This document shows, piece after piece, positions 8,046 through 16,113 of a stretch of 64,000 bases of DNA (position 1 is the first letter of the stretch; each line of letters starts with the position of its first letter). The position numbers and the translations under genes were made by a program. The DNA comes from Bacillus sp. OK048 (GTDB taxonomy: Bacteria; Bacillota; Bacilli; Bacillales; Cytobacillaceae): NCBI RefSeq assembly GCF_900103525.1, contig NZ_FNHN01000006.1, forward strand, positions 124,001-188,000, in the 5' to 3' direction. Under the pieces are notes generated by a model. It had not been told where the DNA came from and did not search any database. It was given only the letters and a program-made list of their open reading frames with translations.

Positions 8046-9200
8046 GTGGGAGAAATTAAAAAGGTGCTAATTATAGGCGGCGGGATCGGCGGTTTATCGA
8101 CTGCCATTGCATTGCAAAAAAAGGGTGTTCAAACAGAAGTATGGGAAAAAAATAGTGAGTGGAATGTTTATGGAGTAGGAATTATTCAGGCGTCCAACCA
8201 ATTAAGGGAATTAGGCGTATTAGGTGTGGCGGATGAATGTCTAGCGAAGGGCTGTGAATTTCCAGGGTGGCGTTTTTATAATGCCAAGGGCGATGTTTTA
8301 ACGGAAGTACCAACTCCTAGAGCGGATAACTATCCAGCGAATAATGGAGTTTCCCGCAGAGATTTGCACCAAATTTTACTCGATCATGCGATTAAATATG
8401 GTGCTGTGGTTAAAATGGGGATTACTTTTTCAAAAATAGAGAATCGGGAAGATTGTGTGTATGTAGAATCTACAGAGGGCACTTCCGGAGAATACGATTT
8501 AGTGGTTGGTGCAGATGGAATTCGGTCACAGGTTAGAAGCAAGGTGTTTGGTGACGAATTCCAGCCAAATTTTGTTGGACAGGGCGGCTGGAGATACCCA
8601 ATGGCTAAACCAGAAGGCCTTGAATGGGGCGGGCTTGTCTACGGTGAAAAAAATAAAGCGGTCATCGTTCCGATGGGTCCAGATTCCATCTATCTTACAG
8701 CTGTTTCTCCAGAGGCACGCGATGCGCATATGCCGGAGGATCAATTACACTTGTTAATGCGTGATCGCTTAAAAGAATTTGGCGGCATTGTGGCAGAATT
8801 ACGGGAAAAGATTGTCGATCCAAAGCAAGTTGTTTACCGACCATATGAGGAAATTTTAATGCCGTCACCTTGGTACAGAGGGCGCGTATTGCTCATTGGT
8901 GATGCTGTCCACTCGTCACCGCCACAATTAGGGCAAGGTGCCGCACTTGCTATTGAAGATGCTGTGGTACTAGCTGAGCTGGTTGCCCGTGAGAAGGATA
9001 TCGATAGATTACTAGCTGAATTTATGAATCAAAGAATCGAACGGTCTAAATTGGTCGTTGAAACTTCTGTTAATTTAGTGGAATGGGAGAAACTTGACTG
9101 GGAAGGCAAACTCGATCCAAGCATCAATCCATCCGCTACATTTGGCCAAGCATTGAAAAAAATGACAGAACCGATTCTTCAAAAAGAAACGTTAGGGTAA
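8046..9200 (+). CDS. FAD-dependent aromatic monooxygenase (3-hydroxybenzoate/salicylate hydroxylase-like)
   Basis: A class A flavoprotein hydroxylase of about 384 residues. The N-terminal Rossmann motif is VLIIGGGIGGLS, the DG motif lies in DLVVGADGIRSQVR and the GD motif in LLIGDAVHSSPP followed by GQGAALAIEDA. It uses NAD(P)H and O2 to hydroxylate an activated ring, which would supply the diol for the dioxygenase. I choose GTG 8046 (MGEIKKVLIIGGG) because GGGG stands eight bases upstream; the TTG at 8016 has poor spacing. The nearest known families act on hydroxybenzoates and 2,6-dihydroxypyridine; the substrate is unresolved. Confidence 0.87.
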   Translation: MGEIKKVLIIGGGIGGLSTAIALQKKGVQTEVWEKNSEWNVYGVGIIQASNQLRELGVLGVADECLAKGCEFPGWRFYNAKGDVLTEVPTPRADNYPANNGVSRRDLHQILLDHAIKYGAVVKMGITFSKIENREDCVYVESTEGTSGEYDLVVGADGIRSQVRSKVFGDEFQPNFVGQGGWRYPMAKPEGLEWGGLVYGEKNKAVIVPMGPDSIYLTAVSPEARDAHMPEDQLHLLMRDRLKEFGGIVAELREKIVDPKQVVYRPYEEILMPSPWYRGRVLLIGDAVHSSPPQLGQGAALAIEDAVVLAELVAREKDIDRLLAEFMNQRIERSKLVVETSVNLVEWEKLDWEGKLDPSINPSATFGQALKKMTEPILQKETLG

Positions 9201-9209
9201 CCATGGGAA

Positions 9210-9235
9210 GCCATGGGCAGAACCGTCCCCATGGC
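9210..9235 (+). repeat. Intra-operon hairpin with AACCGTCCCC core
   Basis: GCCATGGG pairs with CCCATGGC around CAGAACCGTC. There is no T-run, so it is more likely an mRNA-processing or stability element than a terminator. The GAACCGTCCCC core recurs in the hairpin at 28711-28766. Confidence 0.5.
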
Positions 9236-9258
9236 ACTCTCTTTGGAAGGAGAACAAT

Positions 9259-10026
9259 ATGAAAATTATCGATCTAAGTGTTGCGATTGAAAGCAATCTT
9301 CCGTCGGATCCACCGAAAATGATTCCTGAAATTGATTATCAAAGTCACGAAAACCAAATCGATTACATGTTAAGTTTTTTCCCAAAGGCAACGAAAGACG
9401 ACCTTCCAGGTGGTTTGGCTTGGGCACTAGAAAATGTAAAACTTACGACACATTCCGGAACACATGTGGATGCCCCTTGGCATTACCACCCAACAATGAA
9501 TAATGGGGAGAAGTCTTGGACCATTGATGAGGTTCCGTTAGAGTGGTTTTATGGTGATGGTGTGGTCGTAGATTTTTCCGATAAACCAGATGGGTATGCC
9601 ACTACGATTGAAGATTTTCAACAGTATTTCGAAAAAATCAATTATACCTTGAAAAAAGGCGATATCGTTTTAATTCACACAGGCGCTTCTAAAAAGTGGG
9701 GAACCAAGGAGTATTTGACGTCAGGCTGCGGAATGGGCAGAGATGTCACATTGTGGCTGATTGATCAAGGAATACGCACAATGGGAACCGACGCCTGGAG
9801 CTGGGATCGGCCGCTTGGCTATATTGCCGAGGACTTTGCTAAGACGAAGGATAAAAGCCTCATTTGGGAAGGCCATTTTGCCGGAATTGAAAAGGCCTAT
9901 TGTCAAATTGAAAAACTAACAAACTTAGAAAAATTGCCGCCTACTGGATTTAAAGTTTCCTGTTTTCCAGTGAAAATAAAGAGTGCAAGTGCCGGCTGGG
10001 TGAGGGCAGTTGCGATCTTAGATTAA
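9259..10026 (+). CDS. Cyclase-family metal hydrolase (kynurenine formamidase/isatin hydrolase-like)
   Basis: A 255-residue member of the cyclase family with the metal-binding motif THSGTHVDAPWHYH near residue 70. Later family features include GDIVLIHTGAS and MGTDAWSWDRP. Characterised relatives hydrolyse cyclic or formyl amides such as N-formylkynurenine and isatin, or lactones. In this operon it could open a lactam/lactone or remove an amide after ring cleavage, which leans the pathway toward an N-containing substrate; this is inference. The start has an ideal GGAAGGAG site. A hairpin separates it from the monooxygenase gene. Confidence 0.85.
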   Translation: MKIIDLSVAIESNLPSDPPKMIPEIDYQSHENQIDYMLSFFPKATKDDLPGGLAWALENVKLTTHSGTHVDAPWHYHPTMNNGEKSWTIDEVPLEWFYGDGVVVDFSDKPDGYATTIEDFQQYFEKINYTLKKGDIVLIHTGASKKWGTKEYLTSGCGMGRDVTLWLIDQGIRTMGTDAWSWDRPLGYIAEDFAKTKDKSLIWEGHFAGIEKAYCQIEKLTNLEKLPPTGFKVSCFPVKIKSASAGWVRAVAILD

Positions 10027-10041
10027 TAAGAAGGAGTGTTA

Positions 10042-10899
10042 ATGTTGAGCATGGACCATTTGAAAAATAAAGTAATCCTGACAGTTGCTCCCACAGGTGC
10101 TGTCACCAGGAGAGAAGATACACCCAACTTAGCTCATTCACCAAAAGAAATAGCGGATGAAGTGTTCAAGTGTTACCAAGCAGGAGCAGCGATTGCCCAT
10201 ATACATGTGCGTGAGAATGATGGCACACCTTCTATGAATATCGAAAAATTCCGTGAAACCGTTACGTTAATTCGGGAACGCTGTGATATCGTGATTAACC
10301 TTACATCATCAGGTGGGATTGGATTAAATGAAGATGACCGCATTCGTCCCTTTGTTGAATTGCTTCCCGAATTAGCAACCTTTGATGCCGGGACCATGAA
10401 TTGGAGACATGAAACTGTTTTTGATAACAATCCTAAATTTTTAGAACGCTTAGGCACCGAGATGGGTAAGGTCAACGTGAAACCAGAGATCGAAGTGTTT
10501 GATGCGGGGATGCTCTATAATGCCTTGTATTATGTAAAAAAGGGAATTCTAAAAGAGCCTCTGCATGTTCAATTTGTCCTGGGGGCACCTGGCGGAATCG
10601 CTGCTACGGTTGAGAATTTAATTTTTTTAAAAGGATTGCTCCCAGAAAATACAACTTGGGGTGCCTTTGGAGTTGGAAGAATGAGTGTTCCGATTATGAT
10701 GACAACGTTGGCATTGGGCGGCCACTTGCGAGTAGGGATGGAGGATAATATCTTCATTCAAAAAGGGGTACTGGCGAAATCCAATGTAGAGTTTGTAGAA
10801 CAAGCAAAGAGATTAGTTAAAGAAGTAGGAAAAGAGCTGGCTACGCCTGATGAGGCAAGAGAGATTTTATCGCTAAAATCGGTCATTCAACATAATTAG
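10042..10899 (+). CDS. Beta-keto acid cleavage enzyme (BKACE, DUF849)
   Basis: About 285 residues with BKACE family motifs: VILTVAPTGAVT at the start, AAIAHIHVRENDG (zinc-binding His-x-His), VINLTSSGGIG, VQFVLGAPGG and a C-terminal GHLRVGMEDN. Family members condense a beta-keto acid with acetyl-CoA to give acetoacetate and a CoA ester. As the last gene of the operon it would return the carbon of the opened ring to central metabolism. I choose ATG 10042, five bases after AAGGAG; ATG 10051 is the other option. A terminator follows directly. Confidence 0.88.
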   Translation: MLSMDHLKNKVILTVAPTGAVTRREDTPNLAHSPKEIADEVFKCYQAGAAIAHIHVRENDGTPSMNIEKFRETVTLIRERCDIVINLTSSGGIGLNEDDRIRPFVELLPELATFDAGTMNWRHETVFDNNPKFLERLGTEMGKVNVKPEIEVFDAGMLYNALYYVKKGILKEPLHVQFVLGAPGGIAATVENLIFLKGLLPENTTWGAFGVGRMSVPIMMTTLALGGHLRVGMEDNIFIQKGVLAKSNVEFVEQAKRLVKEVGKELATPDEAREILSLKSVIQHN

Positions 10900-10912
10900 G
10901 AAGAAAGTAAAG

Positions 10913-10938
10913 AACATTGGGACAATCCAATGTTTTTT
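10913..10938 (+). terminator. Terminator of the catabolic operon
   Basis: The stem AACATTGG-GACAAT-CCAATGTT is followed by TTTT and lies 13 bases past the BKACE stop. Confidence 0.8.
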
Positions 10939-10973
10939 AATGTTGTTTATCTAAAGCCAACTTTAATCTATTA

Positions 10974-11006
10974 TCAAAAAAAGAGTGGACAGATTAATCC
11001 ACTCTT
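10974..11006 (-). terminator. Minus-strand terminator overlapping the end of a relic gene
   Basis: On the minus strand AAGAGTGGA..TCCACTCTT is followed by a run of seven T. It overlaps the stop codon of the relic at 10994-11220. Confidence 0.7.
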
Positions 11007-11220
11007 CTATGATTTCTTGTAAATAATTTTACATTTGAAACATTATTTGGTAAAAATGAAGCGCCGTTAAATTCCCTATCTTGGGTAAGATTTTCAAGTC
11101 GCCTTACTGCTTCATTAAACTCTTCCACAGTCAGTTGTTATTGTTGTTCTTGTTATTCTTGTTATTAGAACTTTTAAACTCAGACTGATTTCCTTGATTA
11201 TTAAATTGTCGCCTAATCAA
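10994..11220 (-). pseudogene. Frameshifted Asn-rich small protein
   Basis: From TTG 11220 (after GGGGTGG) the frame reads LIRRQFNNQGNQSEF and then an Asn/Lys run ending in five Asn and a stop. In the next frame the sequence continues as LTVEEFNEAVRRLENL, then TQDREFNGASFLPNN and finishes RNHRRVD. The join falls in an AAC/AAT repeat, so slippage in that tract is the simplest explanation. I do not recognise the family. It may be a dead gene or an assembly error in the repeat. Confidence 0.5.
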
Positions 11221-11391
11221 ATTTATCCACCCCTTTTCCTTTACCTGTTAAACGGTTTATTCTTCAAATGCATTAAGGAATGGACAAATTACTGAGGGAC
11301 AGACACCTTTTTTATTTGAAGAATCAAATTAATACCAAAAAACTGTATGATGTAGATAAAGATGAGAAGGTATTTGAAGGAGGAGAAAGTG

Positions 11392-11619
11392 ATGAAGAAA
11401 TTTTTATCAAAGAATATACATTTGCTATTAATTGTCTTTGTAGTGATCAATTTGTTTATTGGTTTTAGTAACTTTACTTATTCAAAACAAGATTTTATTG
11501 CAATATCTTTTGGTATTGTAGGATTATTAGGGGTTACCTATCTTGCATTTCATATAGAAGTTCGGAAAAGAAGGAAATTAAAAGAGAAAGATGAAATTGT
11601 ATATAAAGGGAGGGAATAA
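11392..11619 (+). CDS. Small membrane protein, 75 residues
   Basis: ATG 11392 follows AAGGAGGAG with normal spacing; the longer upstream frame has no good site. There are two transmembrane helices (IHLLLIVFVVINLFIGF and FIAISFGIVGLLGVTYLAF) and a basic, charged C-terminus. The stop is one base before the next start, so the two genes form an operon. Function unknown. Confidence 0.7.
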   Translation: MKKFLSKNIHLLLIVFVVINLFIGFSNFTYSKQDFIAISFGIVGLLGVTYLAFHIEVRKRRKLKEKDEIVYKGRE

Positions 11620-11620
11620 T

Positions 11621-11809
11621 ATGGATAATAAAACAAAACGGATTATTGGACTAATAGGAAGTCTGATCATTTGTCTATTTGGTGTTTATCGTTTAGTGGT
11701 TGAAGTTCCATCTCCTGTTAATACATTGATCATTCCCATCGTATTTGCAGTTACAGGTTTTATAGGGTTTACTGGAAATTTGATTGGATTGAAAAAAATA
11801 AATAATTAA
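11621..11809 (+). CDS. Small membrane protein, 62 residues
   Basis: ATG 11621 follows GGGAGGG. Two hydrophobic helices (IIGLIGSLIICLFGVYRLV and TLIIPIVFAVTGFIGF) are linked by a short Pro-containing loop. It is translated just after the previous small membrane gene, suggesting joint function. No family recognised. Confidence 0.7.
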   Translation: MDNKTKRIIGLIGSLIICLFGVYRLVVEVPSPVNTLIIPIVFAVTGFIGFTGNLIGLKKINN

Positions 11810-11905
11810 ATAGTTTAAAAGCATATATAGAACAACAGCATCTGAAGATACTCTCACAAATAAATTGAGGAGAGTTTTCATTTAATCATACAGGGGGAAA
11901 TAATA

Positions 11906-12274
11906 ATAGCTTTACATGTAGGCGATATCATTACATTTGAACGGACTTTCACAATAGAAGATGTTGAATTGTTTACTAAGGTTTCAGGTGATGAAGGCGC
12001 TCACCATACTACTCCTGATGATCTGGGAAGACTTGTCATACAAGGGTTGTTGACAGCTACATTACCTACAAAAGTGGGTGGAGATAACAATGTACTGGCT
12101 CGAACTATGAGTTTTGAGTTTTTAAGACCAGTTTTTACGGAAGATAGAATAGTGTGTGAAGTAACGATCGAAAAATATGAAAAACAAGATAATAATAGAA
12201 TATCTATTGTGGCATCTTTTTTATGTACAAATCAGAATGAGAAACAAGTATTGAGTGGAAATTTTGCGGGGTAA
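11906..12274 (+). CDS. MaoC-like hotdog-fold protein with an ATA start
   Basis: The protein reads ALHVGDIITFERTFTIEDV, VELFTKVSGDEGAHH, then ends with VLSGNFAG, matching MaoC-like/FAS1-type hotdog dehydratases, although it is short (about 123 residues). The domain clearly begins well before the first standard start (TTG 11969), which would cut off strand one. A good site, AGGGGG, sits eight bases before ATA 11906, so either AUA is used inefficiently or the original ATG has mutated. If translation starts only at 11969 the product is probably inactive. The canonical D/H active-site pair is not obvious beyond GDEGAHH. Confidence 0.6.
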   Translation: MALHVGDIITFERTFTIEDVELFTKVSGDEGAHHTTPDDLGRLVIQGLLTATLPTKVGGDNNVLARTMSFEFLRPVFTEDRIVCEVTIEKYEKQDNNRISIVASFLCTNQNEKQVLSGNFAG

Positions 12275-12329
12275 TTGTATACACATTCTGGTTGACAGCC
12301 ACATTTTTATTTTTTGTACCTACGCCCAC

Positions 12330-12357
12330 ACTCTGATACTAAACCAATCATAGTTTA
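12330..12357 (+). promoter_or_regulatory. Candidate SigK promoter 1
   Basis: AC (12330-12331) and CATAGTTTA (12349-12357) are 17 bp apart, fitting the mother-cell SigK pattern AC-N16/17-CATANNNTA. A closely similar element precedes the next gene, and the flanking 60 bp are also related. Confidence 0.45.
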
Positions 12358-12382
12358 TCTAAAAGTACAGGAAAGAAGGATA

Positions 12383-12793
12383 ATGCCATTGGAGGAGATG
12401 GAAAATAGACAGGTACAGAAACCTAATGGAGAAATCGACCATTTCTCAAGATTAATGTTTGGAAACAGGAAACATAGAGAAACCTACGACGAAGGCGACA
12501 ATCATTCAAAAATAATGCCCGAGTCCGAAAAAAAAGAGCAATCTTCTTTTGAAAACAGCTCGCTTCGGAACAAAGATTGGATTCTGGGCTTTAGGGGAAT
12601 AGAACCCGCAACCAGAACACAAGCCACTCAAAACCAGATAGAAAATATTCTTAATAATATCGATGTTGAATTGCTTATGGAAACTATCGATATGATTGTT
12701 ACAACATCTAAACAATTAAAACCATTATTTAAAGAAGTTACCCCTTTTATCCATCGATTTATTAAAAGGTTCAAATTTAATGAAAATGCCTAG
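12383..12793 (+). CDS. Hypothetical protein, possible sporulation gene
   Basis: ATG 12383 has AGGAAAG upstream with seven-base spacing. The 136-residue product has a polar, disordered N-terminal half and a C-terminal amphipathic part (IENILNNIDVELLMETIDM, then KPLFKEVTPFIHRFIKRFK) that recalls small spore coat/YppG-YqfQ-like proteins only in composition. The upstream region is a duplicate of the one before the following gene and carries a SigK-like promoter. Function unknown. Confidence 0.55.
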   Translation: MPLEEMENRQVQKPNGEIDHFSRLMFGNRKHRETYDEGDNHSKIMPESEKKEQSSFENSSLRNKDWILGFRGIEPATRTQATQNQIENILNNIDVELLMETIDMIVTTSKQLKPLFKEVTPFIHRFIKRFKFNENA

Positions 12794-12845
12794 TGTTCAG
12801 GGGGATAAATAGACTCTTTTTTTTATCTTTGGTACAAACATCCAC

Positions 12846-12873
12846 ACTCGGTTACAAAACCAATCATAGTTAA
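12846..12873 (+). promoter_or_regulatory. Candidate SigK promoter 2 (duplicated upstream region)
   Basis: AC (12846-12847), 17 bp, then CATAGTTAAT. It aligns with the element at 12330-12357; the text between (ACCAATCATAGTT) is identical. One position of the SigK -10 differs. Confidence 0.35.
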
Positions 12874-12957
12874 TCTATATGAGTAGAAAAGAGAGGAGAA
12901 GGAGTAATTGGAGGGGATGATAATAAACAAAAAAAAGAGCCAGATGAAGAAATAACC

Positions 12958-13212
12958 GTGGAAGAACAAGTCATCCCCTTAGATAAATACAATTTAGTTC
13001 ACAATTGGAAACTCATCATGCAATTCAATTTTGCTTTATTTACAAATAAAGATGAATTTGTAATTATTAATAATAATGATGAATATATAGCTCGTTTTAG
13101 CATTACCGATGCAGGGGTAATTGAATTAAAAAAAACGTCAAATAGCTTAACTCCAAAGATTGATTTTAAGAATAAAACGATGAAAATACCTATTTATTAC
13201 AAAGCATGGTGA
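12958..13212 (+). CDS. Hypothetical protein, probably N-terminally frameshifted
   Basis: The open frame from GTG 12958 has no ribosome binding site. A well-placed ATG at 12917, aligned with the start region of the preceding gene, enters a different frame and stops after 13 codons. One extra A in the eight-A tract at 12929-12936 would join MIINKKK to EPDEEITVEEQV and this frame. The gene therefore either has a slippery or mutated start or is a recent pseudogene. The product (WKLIMQFNFALFT, DEFVIINNNDEYIARFSI) looks like a small beta-rich domain. No family recognised. Confidence 0.5.
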   Translation: MEEQVIPLDKYNLVHNWKLIMQFNFALFTNKDEFVIINNNDEYIARFSITDAGVIELKKTSNSLTPKIDFKNKTMKIPIYYKAW

Positions 13213-13286
13213 ATGGATCTTTTCGATACAAATAAAAAAAGGCTCTTTTCTTAAACTTTGTTGCTATCTGTATGAATTTGTTTCAA

Positions 13287-13529
13287 TTAAGAGTTCGTAT
13301 CTGAAGTAGTAGTGTGGCATTCGGACAACTCATGTAATTCCGCAGGCGTTCTTTGAGAAGGGAGCGTTGTGTGACAGTCTTCTTATAGACCTTTTGGACA
13401 TTCGTATTTAATTCAACTGGTAAGTCAAAAGTCTGGGAGTACTACTCCAGATAATTAGCAATTTCATCTTTGGTTGGAAACCCTTTAGAATCTCCGGGTA
13501 ATACCAATAATCACAATCACATCATACAT
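13287..13529 (-). pseudogene. Remnant of a CzcO-type flavin monooxygenase
   Basis: Three collinear islands on the minus strand can be read in different frames: MYDVIVIG, the FAD-binding start; LPGDSKGFPTKDEIANYLE, a stop, then YSQTFDLPVELNTNVQKVY, typical of the NAD(P)-binding flavoprotein CzcO; and TPAELHELSECHTTTSD. Multiple frameshifts, stops and deletions reduce an expected 350-residue gene to about 240 bp. It is an old relic. The remainder of 13213-13650 holds no other gene I can see. Confidence 0.6.
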
Positions 13530-13650
13530 TATTACGCTTCACATCCTTGCGTTAACAATTAAAATCGTTCTTCATTATTATCATAGCAGACACACCATGT
13601 TGACCAAAATTTCAACTTAGAACACCAAAACATGAAAAATAGTAGATCCC

Positions 13651-13917
13651 CTAATAAACAGCCATGATAGATAGGTATATACATATAGCCGCTACAGTAA
13701 AGAAGATGGTTGATATTTTGCGATTCATCTTCAATTTAAAGCCATAAGCGCAGAAAAAGATTGCGGCAGCTAATTTACTAATACTTTGATACAATGGGTT
13801 GTTTGAAAAAAAGGAACTGCTAAAAGTAATCGAGGCGAGTAAGGTTAAAGTGATTAGTAGTTTAAACCACAAAGGCTCTTTTAAAAAAAGTTGGATCATC
13901 CATTTTATTCGCAGCAT
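13651..13917 (-). CDS. Small membrane protein, 88 residues
   Basis: ATG 13917 follows GGGAG at eight bases. The product has three hydrophobic segments (WFKLLITLTLLASITF, SISKLAAAIFFCAYGF and ISTIFFTVAAICIYLSIM) and a basic N-terminus. It resembles the small YczI/DUF3953-like membrane proteins of bacilli in size and layout, but I cannot assign it. It stands alone. Confidence 0.6.
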   Translation of the reverse strand: MLRIKWMIQLFLKEPLWFKLLITLTLLASITFSSSFFSNNPLYQSISKLAAAIFFCAYGFKLKMNRKISTIFFTVAAICIYLSIMAVY

Positions 13918-14131
13918 GTTGGAAAACTCCCTTCAAATTAACTATTGACAATGTTTAAAAAATAGCACTTCTCTATATGTATGCTGTAGTCACTTTTTAA
14001 TACAATAATGCCACAGTTTTACTTTTATTACCTTTACAGGGAAAAACCTTACAAAATCTTTTTATTAGCAAAAAAATAATCCCGATTGGTATAATTGGAT
14101 TGAGTAAATTGTACTAAAGGTGGAGAGTAAC

Positions 14132-14959
14132 ATGATTAAGATTGTTTCAGACAGCTCGGCTGATTTACCCATAGATTTAATCAAAAAATATGATATTACC
14201 TTAGTGCCTTTGACTGTTACGATCGAAGGACATGATTATTTAGAAAAAGTTGATCTTACCCCAAAGGAATTCTTCGCAAAAATGTGGTCGTCTGAGGCTC
14301 TTCCGAGGACATCACAGCCCTCGCCTGCCTCCTTTGCTGAAGCGTTCTCTCAATTCAGCGCAGATACGGAAATTCTATGTTTTACGATTTCGTCTGGACT
14401 CAGCGGTACCTATCAATCGGCCTGCATTGGAAAGGACCTGTCCGATGCTAAGGTTACTGTATTTGATACACTGGCGGGTTCGCTCGGACATGGGCTCCAA
14501 ATTACCCGTGCAGCAGAACTTGCACAACAAGGATATACGGTGGATGAAATAGTTGCTGATTTAATGGAATACCGTGAAAATATGAATATACTAGTCTTAT
14601 TAAACACATTGGAGAATATCGTGAAGGGCGGCCGACTTAGCAAGTTCCAAGGATCGCTTGCAAAAATTCTCAATATCAAAGTGCTGCTAGAAAGAGTTGA
14701 AGGCGGGAAGGTAGAGATTTTTGAAAAGATCCGCGGTAAAAAGAAGTTCAAAAAGAGAGTGCTAGATGTGATTCAAGAAAGAGGTACCGATTTTTCTTCA
14801 ACTATCTTTGGAATCACACATACGGGAAATGAAGAAGATGTTGAAGCTCTGAAACAGGAATTGATTGAGAGATTCCGCCCAAAGGATATCATCGTCAATT
14901 ACATGGGCGCCACAATGGGAACCTATGCTGGTAAAGACGGGATAATTATTTCTTTTTAA
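14132..14959 (+). CDS. DegV-family fatty-acid-binding protein
   Basis: A 275-residue DegV protein. The N-terminus IKIVSDSSADLP, the TSQPSPASF segment and SSGLSGTYQSA are family signatures for binding the fatty-acid carboxylate, and NTLENIVKGGRLSK starts the second domain. DegV/FakB proteins present fatty acids to the kinase FakA in the cytoplasm. I use ATG 14132 with AAAGGTGGAG upstream; the GTG at 14120 lies inside that site. There is no fakA here. Confidence 0.9.
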   Translation: MIKIVSDSSADLPIDLIKKYDITLVPLTVTIEGHDYLEKVDLTPKEFFAKMWSSEALPRTSQPSPASFAEAFSQFSADTEILCFTISSGLSGTYQSACIGKDLSDAKVTVFDTLAGSLGHGLQITRAAELAQQGYTVDEIVADLMEYRENMNILVLLNTLENIVKGGRLSKFQGSLAKILNIKVLLERVEGGKVEIFEKIRGKKKFKKRVLDVIQERGTDFSSTIFGITHTGNEEDVEALKQELIERFRPKDIIVNYMGATMGTYAGKDGIIISF

Positions 14960-14989
14960 AAAGTTTGGACTTGTGGGGATGAGTGAGGG

Positions 14990-15619
14990 ATGGTAAAAGT
15001 TGCTGCATTAGTTGGGGATTATTGGCATGATGCGAGGGGTGTAAAGGCTGGTTTAGAGGCCGCGATTACAAGATTATTAATCAAAGATAAAATGGAACTA
15101 CAATACATTCGCTATCAGGAAGTTTCACACGTAATCGACAATCAACCAGACTTGTTCATCAATGCGAAAATGAACAAACTTAACCCAAAAGATAGGCAGG
15201 TAATCACCTGGTTGACAGAGGAATTAGACAAGAAAATCGAACCCTATGTTAAAGCGGGCGGCAGTTTCCTAGCCTGGCATGCTGGTTTGGCTGGCTATCC
15301 AAGTGAAAGCAGGTACACTCAAATGTTGCGAGGAGCTTTTGATTATCATCCGCCTGGACTTCATGAAGTTACCTATATTCAAAAAGAAAAAACATTTAAC
15401 CTTGCTGATGAACACTATTTTGTTACTTGTGATGAGGCAAATACAGAAGTGTACCTTCGGAGTACGGGAATTGATGGGGATTCGATCGCTGGCTGGAAGC
15501 ACCGTTATGGAAAGGGAAAGATATGCTGCTTGACTCCAGCGCATACAAGAGAGGGAGTGTTAAATGAAAACGTTTCAAGTTTGCTGGCAAGTAAAATCGA
15601 TTGGTTGTTAAACAAATAG
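14990..15619 (+). CDS. ThuA-like domain protein
   Basis: A 209-residue class-I-glutamine-amidotransferase-like ThuA domain: VAALVGDYWHDARGV at the start, GGSFLAWHAGLAGYP in the middle (the family's HAG turn) and WKHRYGKGKICCLTPAH near the end. ThuA proteins are linked to trehalose and other sugar use but their reaction is unclear. It is 30 bp after degV in the same direction and may share its transcript. Confidence 0.75.
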   Translation: MVKVAALVGDYWHDARGVKAGLEAAITRLLIKDKMELQYIRYQEVSHVIDNQPDLFINAKMNKLNPKDRQVITWLTEELDKKIEPYVKAGGSFLAWHAGLAGYPSESRYTQMLRGAFDYHPPGLHEVTYIQKEKTFNLADEHYFVTCDEANTEVYLRSTGIDGDSIAGWKHRYGKGKICCLTPAHTREGVLNENVSSLLASKIDWLLNK

Positions 15620-15654
15620 AAGGAAAAGGGGTAATTGCCTCATTCCAAAAAAGG

Positions 15655-15684
15655 CAAAAAAAAGATTCGGCCAGTTGCCGAATC
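15655..15684 (-). terminator. Terminator of yvrJ
   Basis: On the minus strand GATTCGGC..GCCGAATC is followed by an eight-T run. On the plus strand there is no T-run, so it serves the minus-strand gene at 15835-15972, 150 bp upstream of it. Confidence 0.65.
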
Positions 15685-15834
15685 CAAAAGAAATCTATAA
15701 AAGGGGGGTTATGGAAGAGAGAATAAAAAAGGTTGTCCTCTTCATGTATTTATCTTACCGCTAAAGTATGAACAAACTATGAACAAAGGTTTAAGGTTCT
15801 ATTAATATTAACGGGTCACCACAAGGGTTTGTCT

Positions 15835-15972
15835 TTAGCCCTTCATGCGTTCGGGGAGATTTTGAATCGATTGGACCACCATATCTAGCTTCGATTCAAT
15901 CCGGTATAGCAAATAGAGGGTGACAACGATTGGAAATCCTACCTCACTAATGATAGGGATCATTTGCTCCAA
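15835..15972 (-). CDS. yvrJ: YvrJ-family small protein
   Basis: A 45-residue frame from TTG 15972 with an excellent AAAGGAG site. It reads MEQMIPIISEVGFPIVVTLY, then a short membrane helix end and RIESKLDMVVQSIQ and NLPERMKG. This is the YvrJ pattern: a single N-terminal membrane helix containing VGFPI and a short charged tail. In B. subtilis yvrJ is near sigO-rsoA, which are not seen here. Function unknown. Confidence 0.8.
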   Translation of the reverse strand: MEQMIPIISEVGFPIVVTLYLLYRIESKLDMVVQSIQNLPERMKG

Positions 15973-16113
15973 GAGATTTCACTCCTTTCTTTATTTTAGG
16001 CCCCCTTTCACCATATATATAGAAGAAAAAAGGCAAAAAGGACATGGTTGAAAAAATAAAGATTAGGATGTAAGTCATATATGTTTTGAACTATTAATTG
16101 AAGGAGGCCTAGA

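Noticed and set aside
11280-11468. 62-residue frame overlapping the small membrane gene
   Set aside because: No binding site, different frame from the well-supported gene at 11392, and unremarkable sequence.
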